DNA from: Streptomyces rubrogriseus
GTDB lineage: Bacteria > Actinomycetota > Actinomycetes > Streptomycetales > Streptomycetaceae
DNA: 64,000 nt
NCBI RefSeq assembly: GCF_027947575.1
Contig: NZ_CP116256.1
Coordinates: 7,688,001-7,752,000 of the forward strand
Reading direction: 5' to 3'
The notes under the pieces are model-generated. The model was not told where the DNA came from and ran no database searches. It saw only the letters and a program-made list of their open reading frames with translations. Below, piece after piece: positions 18,299-25,955 of this stretch. Numbering within the stretch: the first letter of the stretch is position 1; every line of letters starts with the position of its first letter. Both the position numbers and the translations under genes were made by a program.

Positions 18299-19266
18299 TA
18301 CGCGATCACCACCTTGACGATGCCGGTGAGGGCGATCTGGGCGAGGGAGAGGGGGACGAGGAGCGTCCAGGACAGTTTCTGGAGCTGGTCCTCGCGCAGG
18401 CGCGGATAGGTCACGCGGAGCCAGATCACGACGAAGGCGAGGACGGCCGCCTTGAGCAGGGTCCACACCCAGCCGAGTCCGTCGGCGCCCCAGGGGCCGT
18501 GCCAGCCGCCCAGGAAGAGGACGGTGGTCAGACCGCACAGGACGACGATTCCGGCGTACTCGGCCAGGAGGAACAGGGCGAAGCGCAGGCCGGTGTACTC
18601 GGTGTAGGCACCGAAGATGATCTCCGAGTCGGCGACCGGCATGTCGAAGGGGGGCCGCTGCAGTTCGGCGAGCCCGGCGACGAAGAAGACGATCGCGCCG
18701 ACGATCTGCCAGGGCAGCCACCACCACTCGAAGGCGTCGAGGATCCCGACGAGGGAGACCGTGCCGGCCGCCATGGCGACTGAGGCCGCGGTCAGCAGCA
18801 TCGGGAGTTCGTAGGCGAGAAGCTGGGCGGCGGTGCGCAGGCCGCCGAGGAGGGAGAACTTGTTGGCCGAGGACCAGCCTGCCATGAGCGAGCCGAGGAC
18901 GCCCACGCCCATGACGGCGAGGACGAAGAAGACTCCCGCGTCGACGACCTGACCGACCGCGCCCTCCCCGGGCCCGACCGGGATGGCCAGGAGAACCAGG
19001 AGGTACGGCAGCAGGGCCACCGCCGGGGCGAGCTGGAAGATGCGGCGGTCCGCGTCGGCGGGGACCACGTCCTCCTTCTGCGCGAACTTCACGCCGTCCG
19101 CGACGAGCTGGGCCCAGCCGTGGAAACCACCCGCGTACATCGGGCCCAGGCGGCCCTGCATGTGCGCCATCACCTTGTGCTCGGTCTGGCCGACTATCAG
19201 GGGGAACGCGAGGAAGACGACGAAGACGACCAGAAGGCGCAGGGTGACGTCGAGCGCGTCGTTCAC
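18298..19266 (-). CDS. nuoH2: NADH-quinone oxidoreductase subunit H, second copy
   Basis: The 322-residue membrane subunit contains '[20 protein letters not shown]' (cytoplasmic loop near the quinone chamber), '[20 protein letters not shown]' and '[20 protein letters not shown]', all NuoH signatures. It is much shorter at the C-terminus than the main-operon NuoH (465 aa). The GTG start (19264-19266) overlaps the end of the frame that carries the nuoC2 tail, as GTGA. Confidence 0.94.
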   Translation of the reverse strand: MNDALDVTLRLLVVFVVFLAFPLIVGQTEHKVMAHMQGRLGPMYAGGFHGWAQLVADGVKFAQKEDVVPADADRRIFQLAPAVALLPYLLVLLAIPVGPGEGAVGQVVDAGVFFVLAVMGVGVLGSLMAGWSSANKFSLLGGLRTAAQLLAYELPMLLTAASVAMAAGTVSLVGILDAFEWWWLPWQIVGAIVFFVAGLAELQRPPFDMPVADSEIIFGAYTEYTGLRFALFLLAEYAGIVVLCGLTTVLFLGGWHGPWGADGLGWVWTLLKAAVLAFVVIWLRVTYPRLREDQLQKLSWTLLVPLSLAQIALTGIVKVVIA

Positions 19267-19895
19267 TGCCGGCCTCCTGGGGAGTTGGGTGGGTTCGGGG
19301 GGTCATCGGGAGTGTCGGTGTCGCCCGGGGTGTCCGACTCCGCTTCCGGTGACTCGGTGGACGCCGCCGGCTCCTCTGCCGCCTCCGGGTCCCCCGCGGC
19401 GTCGGGCTTCTCCGCGGCATCGGGGTTTCCCGCGGCATCGGGCTTTCCCGCCGCCTCGGGGTCGTCGAACGCCGGGCGGGCGTGGTGCCACGGGGCGTCC
19501 GGGCTGCGCGGTGTCGAGGGCGCCGGCTTCGGGGCCGGTTCCTCCGCGGGCGAGGAGGTGGTGCCGTCGCCGCCCCGGGGGGCGCTGCCGGCACCCGCGT
19601 CGTCCGGCTCCCCGGCGGCGGAGGCCTCCCGCTGACTCGCCGAGCCCTGCGACGCACTCCGACTCCGACGGGGGCCGACTGTGTCGGGTGTCCGTCCGGT
19701 CGCCGGGGCGCCGGTGCCGGTGCCGGTGCCGTCACCCTGCCCTGCAGCCGTGTCGGCGGTGGGCCCGTCCGCCGGACCGGCCGCCCGCTGGGAGGCGGAG
19801 CCCTGGCTCGCACTGCGCGACCGCCGCGGCGCCGGTCCGGCCGTCGGTGCGGTCTTCGGCGCCGTCGTCGGTTCGCTAGGCCGGGGAGGTCTGGC
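19263..19895 (-). other. out-of-frame C-terminal tail of nuoC2
   Basis: An open frame without its own start runs to TGA 19263-19265, overlapping the nuoH2 GTG exactly as a preceding operon gene would. It encodes a low-complexity tail with two copies of [14 protein letters not shown], then '[20 protein letters not shown]' and repeated '[18 protein letters not shown]'. Streptomyces NuoC2 proteins carry such Ala/Pro/Glu tails (from memory), so this is probably the true end of nuoC2, placed out of frame by one or two indels in the 19860-20100 region. An intermediate frame around 19860-19990 reads the related motif [13 protein letters not shown]. Confidence 0.6.
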
Positions 19896-20655
19896 TTAGC
19901 CGAGCCTTCGGCCGCCGTGCGGGCGCGGCGCGGCGCGGCCGGGGTCTCGGTGCCGGGAGCCGTCTGGCCGACGGAGCCCTCGGCGGCCGTACGGGTCCGG
20001 CGGGCCGGGCGCTCCCCGCCCCGCGGACCGGGCGCTCCCCCGCCGCTCGCCCCGCACCGCGTGCCGGGCGGGCCGGAGCGGGCGGCAGCTGGCCCTTCAG
20101 CGGGCCCCACTCGTTGGGGTCGGGGACGCCAGGCGGCAGCATCTGGCGGCGACGGGGACCGCCGTGATCGGACTCGCCGGGTTCCTTGGCTCCGGGCCAG
20201 GCCTTGGCGACGCGTGCGGCGAGGACGAAGTCCTTCCGCAGTGGGTGGCCCTCGAAGCCCTCCGGAAGGAGCAGGTGGTCCAGCGCGGGGTGGTCCGCGA
20301 AGGCGACACCGAACATCTCGTGGGTCTCGCGCTCGTGCCAGGCCGCGCCCGCGTACACCCCGACGGCGCTGGGCAGAGCCGGTGCGTCGTGCGGGACGGT
20401 CGTGCGCAGCAGCAGCCTGCGGACCGGTCCCAGCGCCGCGACGTGTGCCGCGACGCGAAACCCGGTGCCCGGTTCGTCGACCGCGCTCAGCCAGTCGAAG
20501 TACGTGCAGCCCAGCCGGTCACGCGCCGTCTCCAGGGCGGTGATCCAGGAGGCGGGCGGCACGTCGACGGTCAGGAGGTCGTACGACTCCTCCGCCGTGG
20601 CGTCCGTGCCGAAGAGCTCCTCGACGCCGGCGGGCAGCCAGCCGACCGCCGTCAT
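19876..20655 (-). CDS. nuoC2: NADH-quinone oxidoreductase subunit C, second copy (end frameshifted)
   Basis: Residues 1-150 are clearly NuoC (30 kDa): '[20 protein letters not shown]', '[20 protein letters not shown]' and '[20 protein letters not shown]'. After '[18 protein letters not shown]' the frame becomes Arg/Pro-rich and stops at 19876, more than 600 nt before nuoH2, unlike the overlapping junctions elsewhere in the operon. The tail is very likely frameshifted. It is NuoC only, not a CD fusion, and no nuoD follows. The ATG overlaps the nuoB2 stop as ATGA. Confidence 0.85.
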   Translation of the reverse strand: MTAVGWLPAGVEELFGTDATAEESYDLLTVDVPPASWITALETARDRLGCTYFDWLSAVDEPGTGFRVAAHVAALGPVRRLLLRTTVPHDAPALPSAVGVYAGAAWHERETHEMFGVAFADHPALDHLLLPEGFEGHPLRKDFVLAARVAKAWPGAKEPGESDHGGPRRRQMLPPGVPDPNEWGPLKGQLPPAPARPARGAGRAAGERPVRGAGSARPAGPVRPPRAPSARRLPAPRPRPRRAAPARRPKARLSQTSPA

Positions 20656-21299
20656 CGGCCTCGCCCCGCATCCGAGCCCGTGTCCGTGCCCTCACCCGAA
20701 CTCGGCCCCGAGCCCGGCTCCGGCGGTCGTACCAGACCGCTTCGCAGCGCGGCCGTCGACGGCCGGGGCGAGACGCCGTACCGCTCGCCAAGGGACTCCC
20801 GCGCGATCTTCTCCTGGAGTTTGAGGATCCCCTGGAGCAGCGCCTCGGGGCGCGGCGGGCAGCCGGGAACGTAGACGTCGACGGGGATGATCTGGTCGAC
20901 GCCCTTCGTCACGGAGTAGGAGTCCCAGTAGGGGCCGCCGCAGTTGGAGCAGGCGCCGAAGGAGATGACGTACTTCGGCTCGGGCATCTGCTCGTACAGG
21001 CGCTTGACGGCCGGTGCCATCTTGTCGGTCACCGTGCCCGAGACGACCATCAGGTCGGCCTGACGGGGGCCGGGCGCGAACGGGATGACACCGAGCCGGA
21101 TGAAGTCGTGGCGGGCCATCGACGCGGCGATGAACTCGATCGCGCAGCAGGCGAGGCCGAAGTTGAACACCCAGAGCGAGTAGCGGCGGCCCCAGTTCAG
21201 GACGACCTTCATCGGCTCCGGGGCGAGGCGGGCGAGCGTGCCCAGCCTCTTGGGCTCGGGGAGCGGCACGGGGGTGGGATCGGCGGGGTTCACGTCCAC
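20652..21299 (-). CDS. nuoB2: NADH-quinone oxidoreductase subunit B, second copy (N2 cluster)
   Basis: The 215-residue protein has the N2 [4Fe-4S] ligands in '[12 protein letters not shown]' (tandem Cys), '[12 protein letters not shown]' and '[15 protein letters not shown]'. N2 is the terminal cluster that reduces quinone. The C-terminus is extended and low-complexity ([16 protein letters not shown]). GTG at 21297-21299 has AAGGGCG upstream; a GTG at 21291-21293 that overlaps the nuoA2 stop as GTGA is the alternative start. Confidence 0.93.
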   Translation of the reverse strand: MDVNPADPTPVPLPEPKRLGTLARLAPEPMKVVLNWGRRYSLWVFNFGLACCAIEFIAASMARHDFIRLGVIPFAPGPRQADLMVVSGTVTDKMAPAVKRLYEQMPEPKYVISFGACSNCGGPYWDSYSVTKGVDQIIPVDVYVPGCPPRPEALLQGILKLQEKIARESLGERYGVSPRPSTAALRSGLVRPPEPGSGPSSGEGTDTGSDAGRGR

Positions 21300-21730
21300 G
21301 ACAGGACGCCCTTCTTGTATGCGTACAACAGACCCACGGCGAGGAAGCCGAGGAAGATGAACATCTCGACGAGGGTCGTGGCCCCGTAACCAGGGTCGGC
21401 GAAGACCGTCGCCCAGGGGAAGAGGAAGATCGAGTCGACCGCGAAGATGACGTAGAGGAACGCGTAGACGTAGTAGCGGACCTGGGTGTGCGCCCAGCCC
21501 TCTCCGACGGGGTCGACGCCGCACTCGTAGGTGAGCAGCTTCTCGGGCGTGGGGACCACCGGTCGCAGCAGCCGCCCGGCGCCGAAGGCCACGGCGACGA
21601 AGAGCACCCCGACGACGGCGAGCAGGCCGACGACCGAGTAGGACTGGAAGTAGTCCGCGGCGAGCCCGACGGTCGCATCGGCGGTGGTCACGGCGTCGGC
21701 GGTCGCGTCGCCGACGGTCGGTTCCGGCAC
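21290..21730 (-). CDS. nuoA2: NADH-quinone oxidoreductase subunit A, second copy
   Basis: The 146-residue first gene of nuo2. Its N-terminal 27 residues are Ala/Thr-rich; three membrane helices follow. The conserved loop '[20 protein letters not shown]' includes the Cys and Glu/Asp residues at the quinone gate, then '[20 protein letters not shown]'. The start is GTG at 21728-21730. The operon promoter must lie in 21731-21925, a region shared with the divergent kinase gene. Confidence 0.93.
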   Translation of the reverse strand: MPEPTVGDATADAVTTADATVGLAADYFQSYSVVGLLAVVGVLFVAVAFGAGRLLRPVVPTPEKLLTYECGVDPVGEGWAHTQVRYYVYAFLYVIFAVDSIFLFPWATVFADPGYGATTLVEMFIFLGFLAVGLLYAYKKGVLSWT

Positions 21731-21852
21731 GTGCGGCCCTCGCTCCCTGTCGTGAACCTCGTGAACGCTGCTGTTCGACGATCCGTACGCACGGGAGTCT
21801 AGAGCCTGATAAAGAGACGGTAAGCAGCCCGTCGCCCCTCGAGACGCGGGGG

Positions 21853-21864
21853 TGGGGTTTTCCT
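21853..21864 (+). promoter_or_regulatory. shared kinase-promoter motif, copy 1
   Basis: TGGGGTTTTCCT lies 62 nt upstream of the first sensor kinase. The 11-mer TGGGGTTTTCC recurs in inverted orientation upstream of the second kinase (23151-23163), suggesting a common regulator site, possibly for the partner response regulator. Confidence 0.45.
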
Positions 21865-21925
21865 CAGTGGATCCCGGCGGTCCACCTCATGGCGCGGCGT
21901 CGCGCCGCACGGCACGCTGACGTGT

Positions 21926-23152
21926 ATGACCGAACGCCTCTCGACATCCAGCCTCGCCGGGACCACCGGCTCAGCGGCCGGCGACCGCCTGCCGCCGGCC
22001 CGTTTCGCCTACGACCGGCACACCTGGAAAGAGATCGCCCACCTGCTGGCGAATTTCCCGGCGGCGCTGCTCGGCTTCACCTACGTGGTGACGATGCTGT
22101 CCGTCGGCATCGGATTGACGGTCACGGTGATCGGACTCCCGCTGCTGGCGGCCGGCCTGCTGGGCGCGCGGCAGCTGGGCAAGCTCGAGCGGGCGCGGAG
22201 CAGAGCGCTGCTCGGGGTGCGGGTGGACGAGCCGAGCCCACTGCCGTTGCGGAGCGGGCGCGGCTTCTTCGCGCAGTTGTGGATGTCGTTGAAGGACCCG
22301 GTGGGCTGGCGCACGGTCCTGTACGCGTTCATCCGGTTCCCCTGGGGCGTCGCCACCTTCCTCGTCACCCTGACGTCGTTGTTCGTGCTGTGGCCCGTGC
22401 TGCCGTTCATCGCGCGGGGCCTGGCCAACGCCGACCGGGCGATGGTGCGGGGGCTGCTGTCCCCGTCCGACGAGCTGGAGCGGCGGATCGCCGAGCTGGA
22501 GTCGGACCGGGGGGTCGTGGTCGACACGGCCGCCGCCGACCTGCGGCGCATCGAGCGCGACCTGCACGACGGGGCGCAGGCCCGCCTGGTCAACCTCGCC
22601 ATGGGTCTCGGCCTGGCGAAGGAGAAGCTTCTCGAGGACCCCGACGCGGCGGCGGCCATGGTCGACGAGGCGCACGGCGAGGTGAAGCTGGCCCTGCAGG
22701 AGCTGCGGGACCTGGCCCGGGGCATCCACCCCGCGGTCCTGACCGACCGCGGCCTGGACGCGGCGCTCTCCTCGGTCGCCTCCCGCTGCACCGTGCCGGT
22801 CAAGGTGACCGCCGACCTGGCGGAACGCCCCGCGGCCGCCATCGAGGGCATCGCCTACTTCACCGTCTCGGAGCTGCTCCAGAACGTGAGCAAGCACAGT
22901 GGGGCGAGTTCGGCCTCCGTGGAGGTGTGGCGGTCGTCCGACCGGCTGCTCATACAGGTGGAGGACAACGGCCACGGCGGCGCACGCCTCGACGGTGGTA
23001 GTGGGATGAGGGGCCTCGCCGACCGGTTGTCCGCCGTCGACGGCCTCTTCGTCGTCGATTCGCCGGAGGGCGGCCCGACCACGATCACGGCCGAGCTGCC
23101 GTGGCGGGACCGTACGGAGGCCGACGCGGCCGGCTCGCGCCCCAGGGGGTAG
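21926..23152 (+). CDS. sensor histidine kinase (PspC/LiaS-like, HisKA_3), first paralog
   Basis: The 408-residue kinase has an N-terminal 'putative sensor' domain with about four membrane helices (residues 40-170). The dimerisation/phosphoacceptor segment 'RIERDLHDGAQARLVNLAMG' follows, in which the HD histidine at about residue 214 is the phosphorylation site. The HATPase_c N box is 'SELLQNVSKHS' and the G-box region 'GGSGMRGLADRL'. ATG at 21926. It is closely related to the next gene and is divergent from nuoA2. The stimulus is unknown; relatives respond to cell-envelope stress. Confidence 0.9.
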   Translation: MTERLSTSSLAGTTGSAAGDRLPPARFAYDRHTWKEIAHLLANFPAALLGFTYVVTMLSVGIGLTVTVIGLPLLAAGLLGARQLGKLERARSRALLGVRVDEPSPLPLRSGRGFFAQLWMSLKDPVGWRTVLYAFIRFPWGVATFLVTLTSLFVLWPVLPFIARGLANADRAMVRGLLSPSDELERRIAELESDRGVVVDTAAADLRRIERDLHDGAQARLVNLAMGLGLAKEKLLEDPDAAAAMVDEAHGEVKLALQELRDLARGIHPAVLTDRGLDAALSSVASRCTVPVKVTADLAERPAAAIEGIAYFTVSELLQNVSKHSGASSASVEVWRSSDRLLIQVEDNGHGGARLDGGSGMRGLADRLSAVDGLFVVDSPEGGPTTITAELPWRDRTEADAAGSRPRG

Positions 23153-23163
23153 GGAAAACCCCA
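23151..23163 (-). promoter_or_regulatory. shared kinase-promoter motif, copy 2
   Basis: AGGGAAAACCCCA at 23151-23163, the reverse complement of TGGGGTTTTCCCT, overlaps the end of the first kinase gene. It lies about 100 nt upstream of the second. Confidence 0.45.
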
Positions 23164-23265
23164 CTCCGCAGACGCCGACGGGCTCCATGGGCCGAGGCGC
23201 CGCGGTCGAGGAGGGTGGAGTTACGACAGCACAGCCGTAGCGCGACGAGGAGAGGGACGGCACCG

Positions 23266-24633
23266 ATGGCCACGGAATACGGACAGGGTTACGGGCTCGG
23301 GAGCGGGTCCGGCTTCCCCGGGCACACCGGTGAGCGGCACCACCGGCTGCCGGCGGGGCTGCGGGCACCGTTCGAGGCCCGCAGCTGGCGGGAGTTCGGC
23401 TATGTCCTGGTGGGTCTGCCGGTCGGCATCCTGCTCTTCACGTACGCCGTGACGATGGTGTCGCTGGGGGCAGGCCTGCTGGTGACGTTCCTGGGGGTGC
23501 CGGTGCTGGCGGCCGCCCTCGCCGGGTGCAGGGGCTTCGGGGCGATGGAGCGGGCGCGGGCCCGTGCCCTGCTGGGCCTGCGGGTTTCCGAGCCGGAGCC
23601 GCTGCGGCTGAAGAAGCAGGGCGCGATGGGCTGGATGGGCGCCGTGCTCAAGAGCGGCGCCTCCTGGCGGAGCCTGCTGTACGCGGTGCTGCAGTTCCCG
23701 TGGTCGGTGTTCTCGTTCGTCGTCGCCGTGAACGTCTGGGCGTTCGGGTGGGCGATGCTGACGTACCCGCTGTGGTTCTGGGTGTTCCCGATGTACGCGG
23801 GCCAGGACGGGCTCCAGCTGTACGGCGACCAGACGCACCGGGTCTACCTGGACAACCCCTTCGAGATCGCCGTGACCGCGCTGGTCGGTCTGCTGTTCAC
23901 GCTGGCGACGCCGTGGCTGGTGCGGGCGCTGACGACGGTGGACCGGGTCATGGTGCACGGGCTGCTCGGACCGTCGCGGCTGGCGACGCGGGTCGTGGAG
24001 CTGGAGTCGGACCGGGGGGTCGTGGTCGACACGGCCGCCGCCGACCTGCGGCGCATCGAGCGCGACCTGCACGACGGGGCACAGGCCCGCCTGGTCAACC
24101 TCGCCATGGACCTGGGTCTGGCCAAGGAGAAGCTGAAGGAGGACCCCCGGGCCGCGGCCGTCATGGTGGACGAGGCGCACGGTGAGGTGAAGACGGCGCT
24201 CCAGGAGCTGCGGGACCTGGCCCGGGGCATCCACCCCGCGGTCCTGACCGACCGCGGCCTGGACGCGGCGCTCTCCTCGGTCGCCTCCCGCTGCACCGTG
24301 CCGGTGCGGGTGGAGGTCGACCTGGCTGAGCGGCCGGCCTCGGCGATCGAGGGCATCGCCTACTTCACCGTCTCGGAGCTGCTCCAGAACGTCAGCAAGC
24401 ACGCGCGGGCCACGTCGGCCGCCGTGGAGGTCTGGCGGGTGGAGAACCGGCTGATGCTCCAGGTCGTGGACAACGGCGTGGGCGGCGCCGACGCGTCGGC
24501 CGGGTCCGGGCTGGCCGGTCTGGCGGAGCGGCTGGACGCAGTGGACGGCATCCTCGTGGTGGACTCGCCGGCCGGAGGCCCGACACGGATCACGGCGGAG
24601 CTGCCCTGGCGGAACGAGCCGCTCACCGGCTGA
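23266..24633 (+). CDS. sensor histidine kinase (PspC/LiaS-like, HisKA_3), second paralog
   Basis: The 455-residue kinase starts MATEYGQGYGLGSGSGFPGH. It has a membrane sensor domain with an insertion relative to the first paralog ('MYAGQDGLQLYGDQTHRVYL', about residues 175-195), then the same phosphoacceptor segment 'RIERDLHDGAQARLVNLAMD', N box 'SELLQNVSKHA' and G box 'GSGLAGLAERLDAVDG'. The ATG follows GAGGAGAGGG. Long stretches of the kinase domain are identical in DNA to the first copy. A NarL-type regulator gene follows. Confidence 0.9.
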   Translation: MATEYGQGYGLGSGSGFPGHTGERHHRLPAGLRAPFEARSWREFGYVLVGLPVGILLFTYAVTMVSLGAGLLVTFLGVPVLAAALAGCRGFGAMERARARALLGLRVSEPEPLRLKKQGAMGWMGAVLKSGASWRSLLYAVLQFPWSVFSFVVAVNVWAFGWAMLTYPLWFWVFPMYAGQDGLQLYGDQTHRVYLDNPFEIAVTALVGLLFTLATPWLVRALTTVDRVMVHGLLGPSRLATRVVELESDRGVVVDTAAADLRRIERDLHDGAQARLVNLAMDLGLAKEKLKEDPRAAAVMVDEAHGEVKTALQELRDLARGIHPAVLTDRGLDAALSSVASRCTVPVRVEVDLAERPASAIEGIAYFTVSELLQNVSKHARATSAAVEVWRVENRLMLQVVDNGVGGADASAGSGLAGLAERLDAVDGILVVDSPAGGPTRITAELPWRNEPLTG

Positions 24634-24980
24634 CCGGCACAGCGGCGGCGGCCCGGCGCCGTGACGAGGCACCACGCCGTAACGGGGGGCCGCACCGTAA
24701 CGGGGGCCGCACCGTGCCGGGGCCGCACCGTGCCGGGGGCCGGCCGACCGTCGAGAACCGGCCATCGAGTGGCCGAACCTGTACGGACCCAGTACCAATA
24801 CCGGGACCGACACCGGGGTCGGTACCCGGGACTTCCCGTTCTCTTCCCGTTGCCCTTGGGCATCCGGCCTCCGATGCTGGGATGCTGGACCTGTCGCACG
24901 GACGGTTCGTGGACGCGGCGCGTGCCGCGCGGACCGTGAGGTGCACGGGCTGTGGGGGGCCGAGGATCGTGGAGGACAGG
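24634..24980. other. intergenic region with short tandem repeats and a stem-loop
   Basis: Between the second kinase and its regulator. From 24669 to about 24741 there are four imperfect 16-17 bp copies of GCCGCACCGTAACGGGG/GCCGCACCGTGCCGGGG. At about 24797-24836 an imperfect inverted repeat (CCGGGACCGAC / GTCGGTACCCGG) could form a hairpin in the leader of the regulator. No gene is supported. Confidence 0.55.
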
Positions 24981-25640
24981 GTGCGGGTGGTCATCGCCGA
25001 GGATTCAGTGCTGCTCCGAGAGGGGCTGACCCGGTTGCTGACCGACCGCGGGCACGAGGTCGTGGCCGGTGTCGGCGACGGTGAGGCACTGGTCAAGACC
25101 ATCACCGAGCTGGACGCGCAGGGCGAGTTGCCGGACGTCGTGGTGGCGGACGTACGGATGCCGCCGACGCACACCGACGAGGGGGTTCGGGCCTCGGTGC
25201 GGCTGCGCAAGGCGCATCCCGGTCTCGGCGTGCTGGTGCTGTCCCAGTACGTGGAGGAGCGCTACGCGACGGAGTTGCTGGCCGGTTCCAGTCGGGGCGT
25301 GGGCTATCTGCTCAAGGACCGGGTGGCCGAGGTGCGGGAGTTCGTGGACGCGGTGGTGCGGGTGGCGCAGGGCGGTACGGCGCTGGACCCGGAGGTGGTC
25401 GCGCAGCTGCTCGGGCGCAGCCGCAAGCAGGACGTCCTCGCCGGGCTCACCCCGCGTGAGCGGGAGGTGCTGGGGCTCATGGCCGAGGGACGGACGAACT
25501 CGGCGATCGCCCGGCAGCTCGTCGTGAGCGACGGGGCCGTCGAGAAGCACGTCAGCAACATCTTCATGAAGCTGGGGCTGTCCCCGAGCGACGGTGATCA
25601 CCGCAGGGTGCTCGCGGTGCTGACCTATCTCAATTCCTGA
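24981..25640 (+). CDS. NarL/LuxR-type response regulator
   Basis: The 219-residue regulator opens VRVVIAEDSVLLREGLTRLL. The receiver has acidic residues ED near 7-8, the phospho-acceptor Asp in 'DVVVADVRMPPTH' (about residue 55) and the conserved Lys in 'GYLLKDRV' (about residue 106). The LuxR helix-turn-helix is at the C-terminus ('LTPREREVLGLMAEGRTNSA' to 'VEKHVSNIFMKLGL'). GTG 24981 is selected for its GGAGG at 24971-24975; GTG 24969 is the alternative. It is the probable partner of both kinases. Confidence 0.9.
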   Translation: MRVVIAEDSVLLREGLTRLLTDRGHEVVAGVGDGEALVKTITELDAQGELPDVVVADVRMPPTHTDEGVRASVRLRKAHPGLGVLVLSQYVEERYATELLAGSSRGVGYLLKDRVAEVREFVDAVVRVAQGGTALDPEVVAQLLGRSRKQDVLAGLTPREREVLGLMAEGRTNSAIARQLVVSDGAVEKHVSNIFMKLGLSPSDGDHRRVLAVLTYLNS

Positions 25641-25955
25641 CATCGGCGGCTCATACCTCGGAAGCACCGGTCCGGTCCGATCCGATCCGATCCGGTCCGG
25701 TCCGGTCCGGCCCGGCCCGGTCCGGCGACGGGAACGCTCATCCGGACGAATGAGAAACCGGAGGACGGGCGGGGTGCGTCCTCACCGGTGCCGGGGCGGT
25801 AAAACCTTGGGATTCCAGGGCCGTGGGCCATCTCGAAGTCGTGTCCATCATGCGAATGTCCACCGGAAGTCACGGCGCGCGGACGTAGGGTTGATCCTGG
25901 GACGGTCGGTGGGAGACCAGTCCCCGGACAGCCGTCCCGAGGGAGGTCCAGTTAA
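25641..25955. other. intergenic region upstream of korA
   Basis: This region holds a pentamer repeat (25667-25725) and must hold the korAB promoter. A GGGAGG ribosome binding site sits at 25940-25945. I see no tRNA, small ORF of convincing composition or perfect terminator hairpin. Confidence 0.5.
25667..25725. repeat. CCGGT/CCGAT pentamer microsatellite
   Basis: About twelve consecutive 5-bp units, variants of CCGGT, CCGAT and CCGGC, lie just past the response-regulator stop. They are non-coding and purely repetitive, typical of slippage. Confidence 0.8.
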
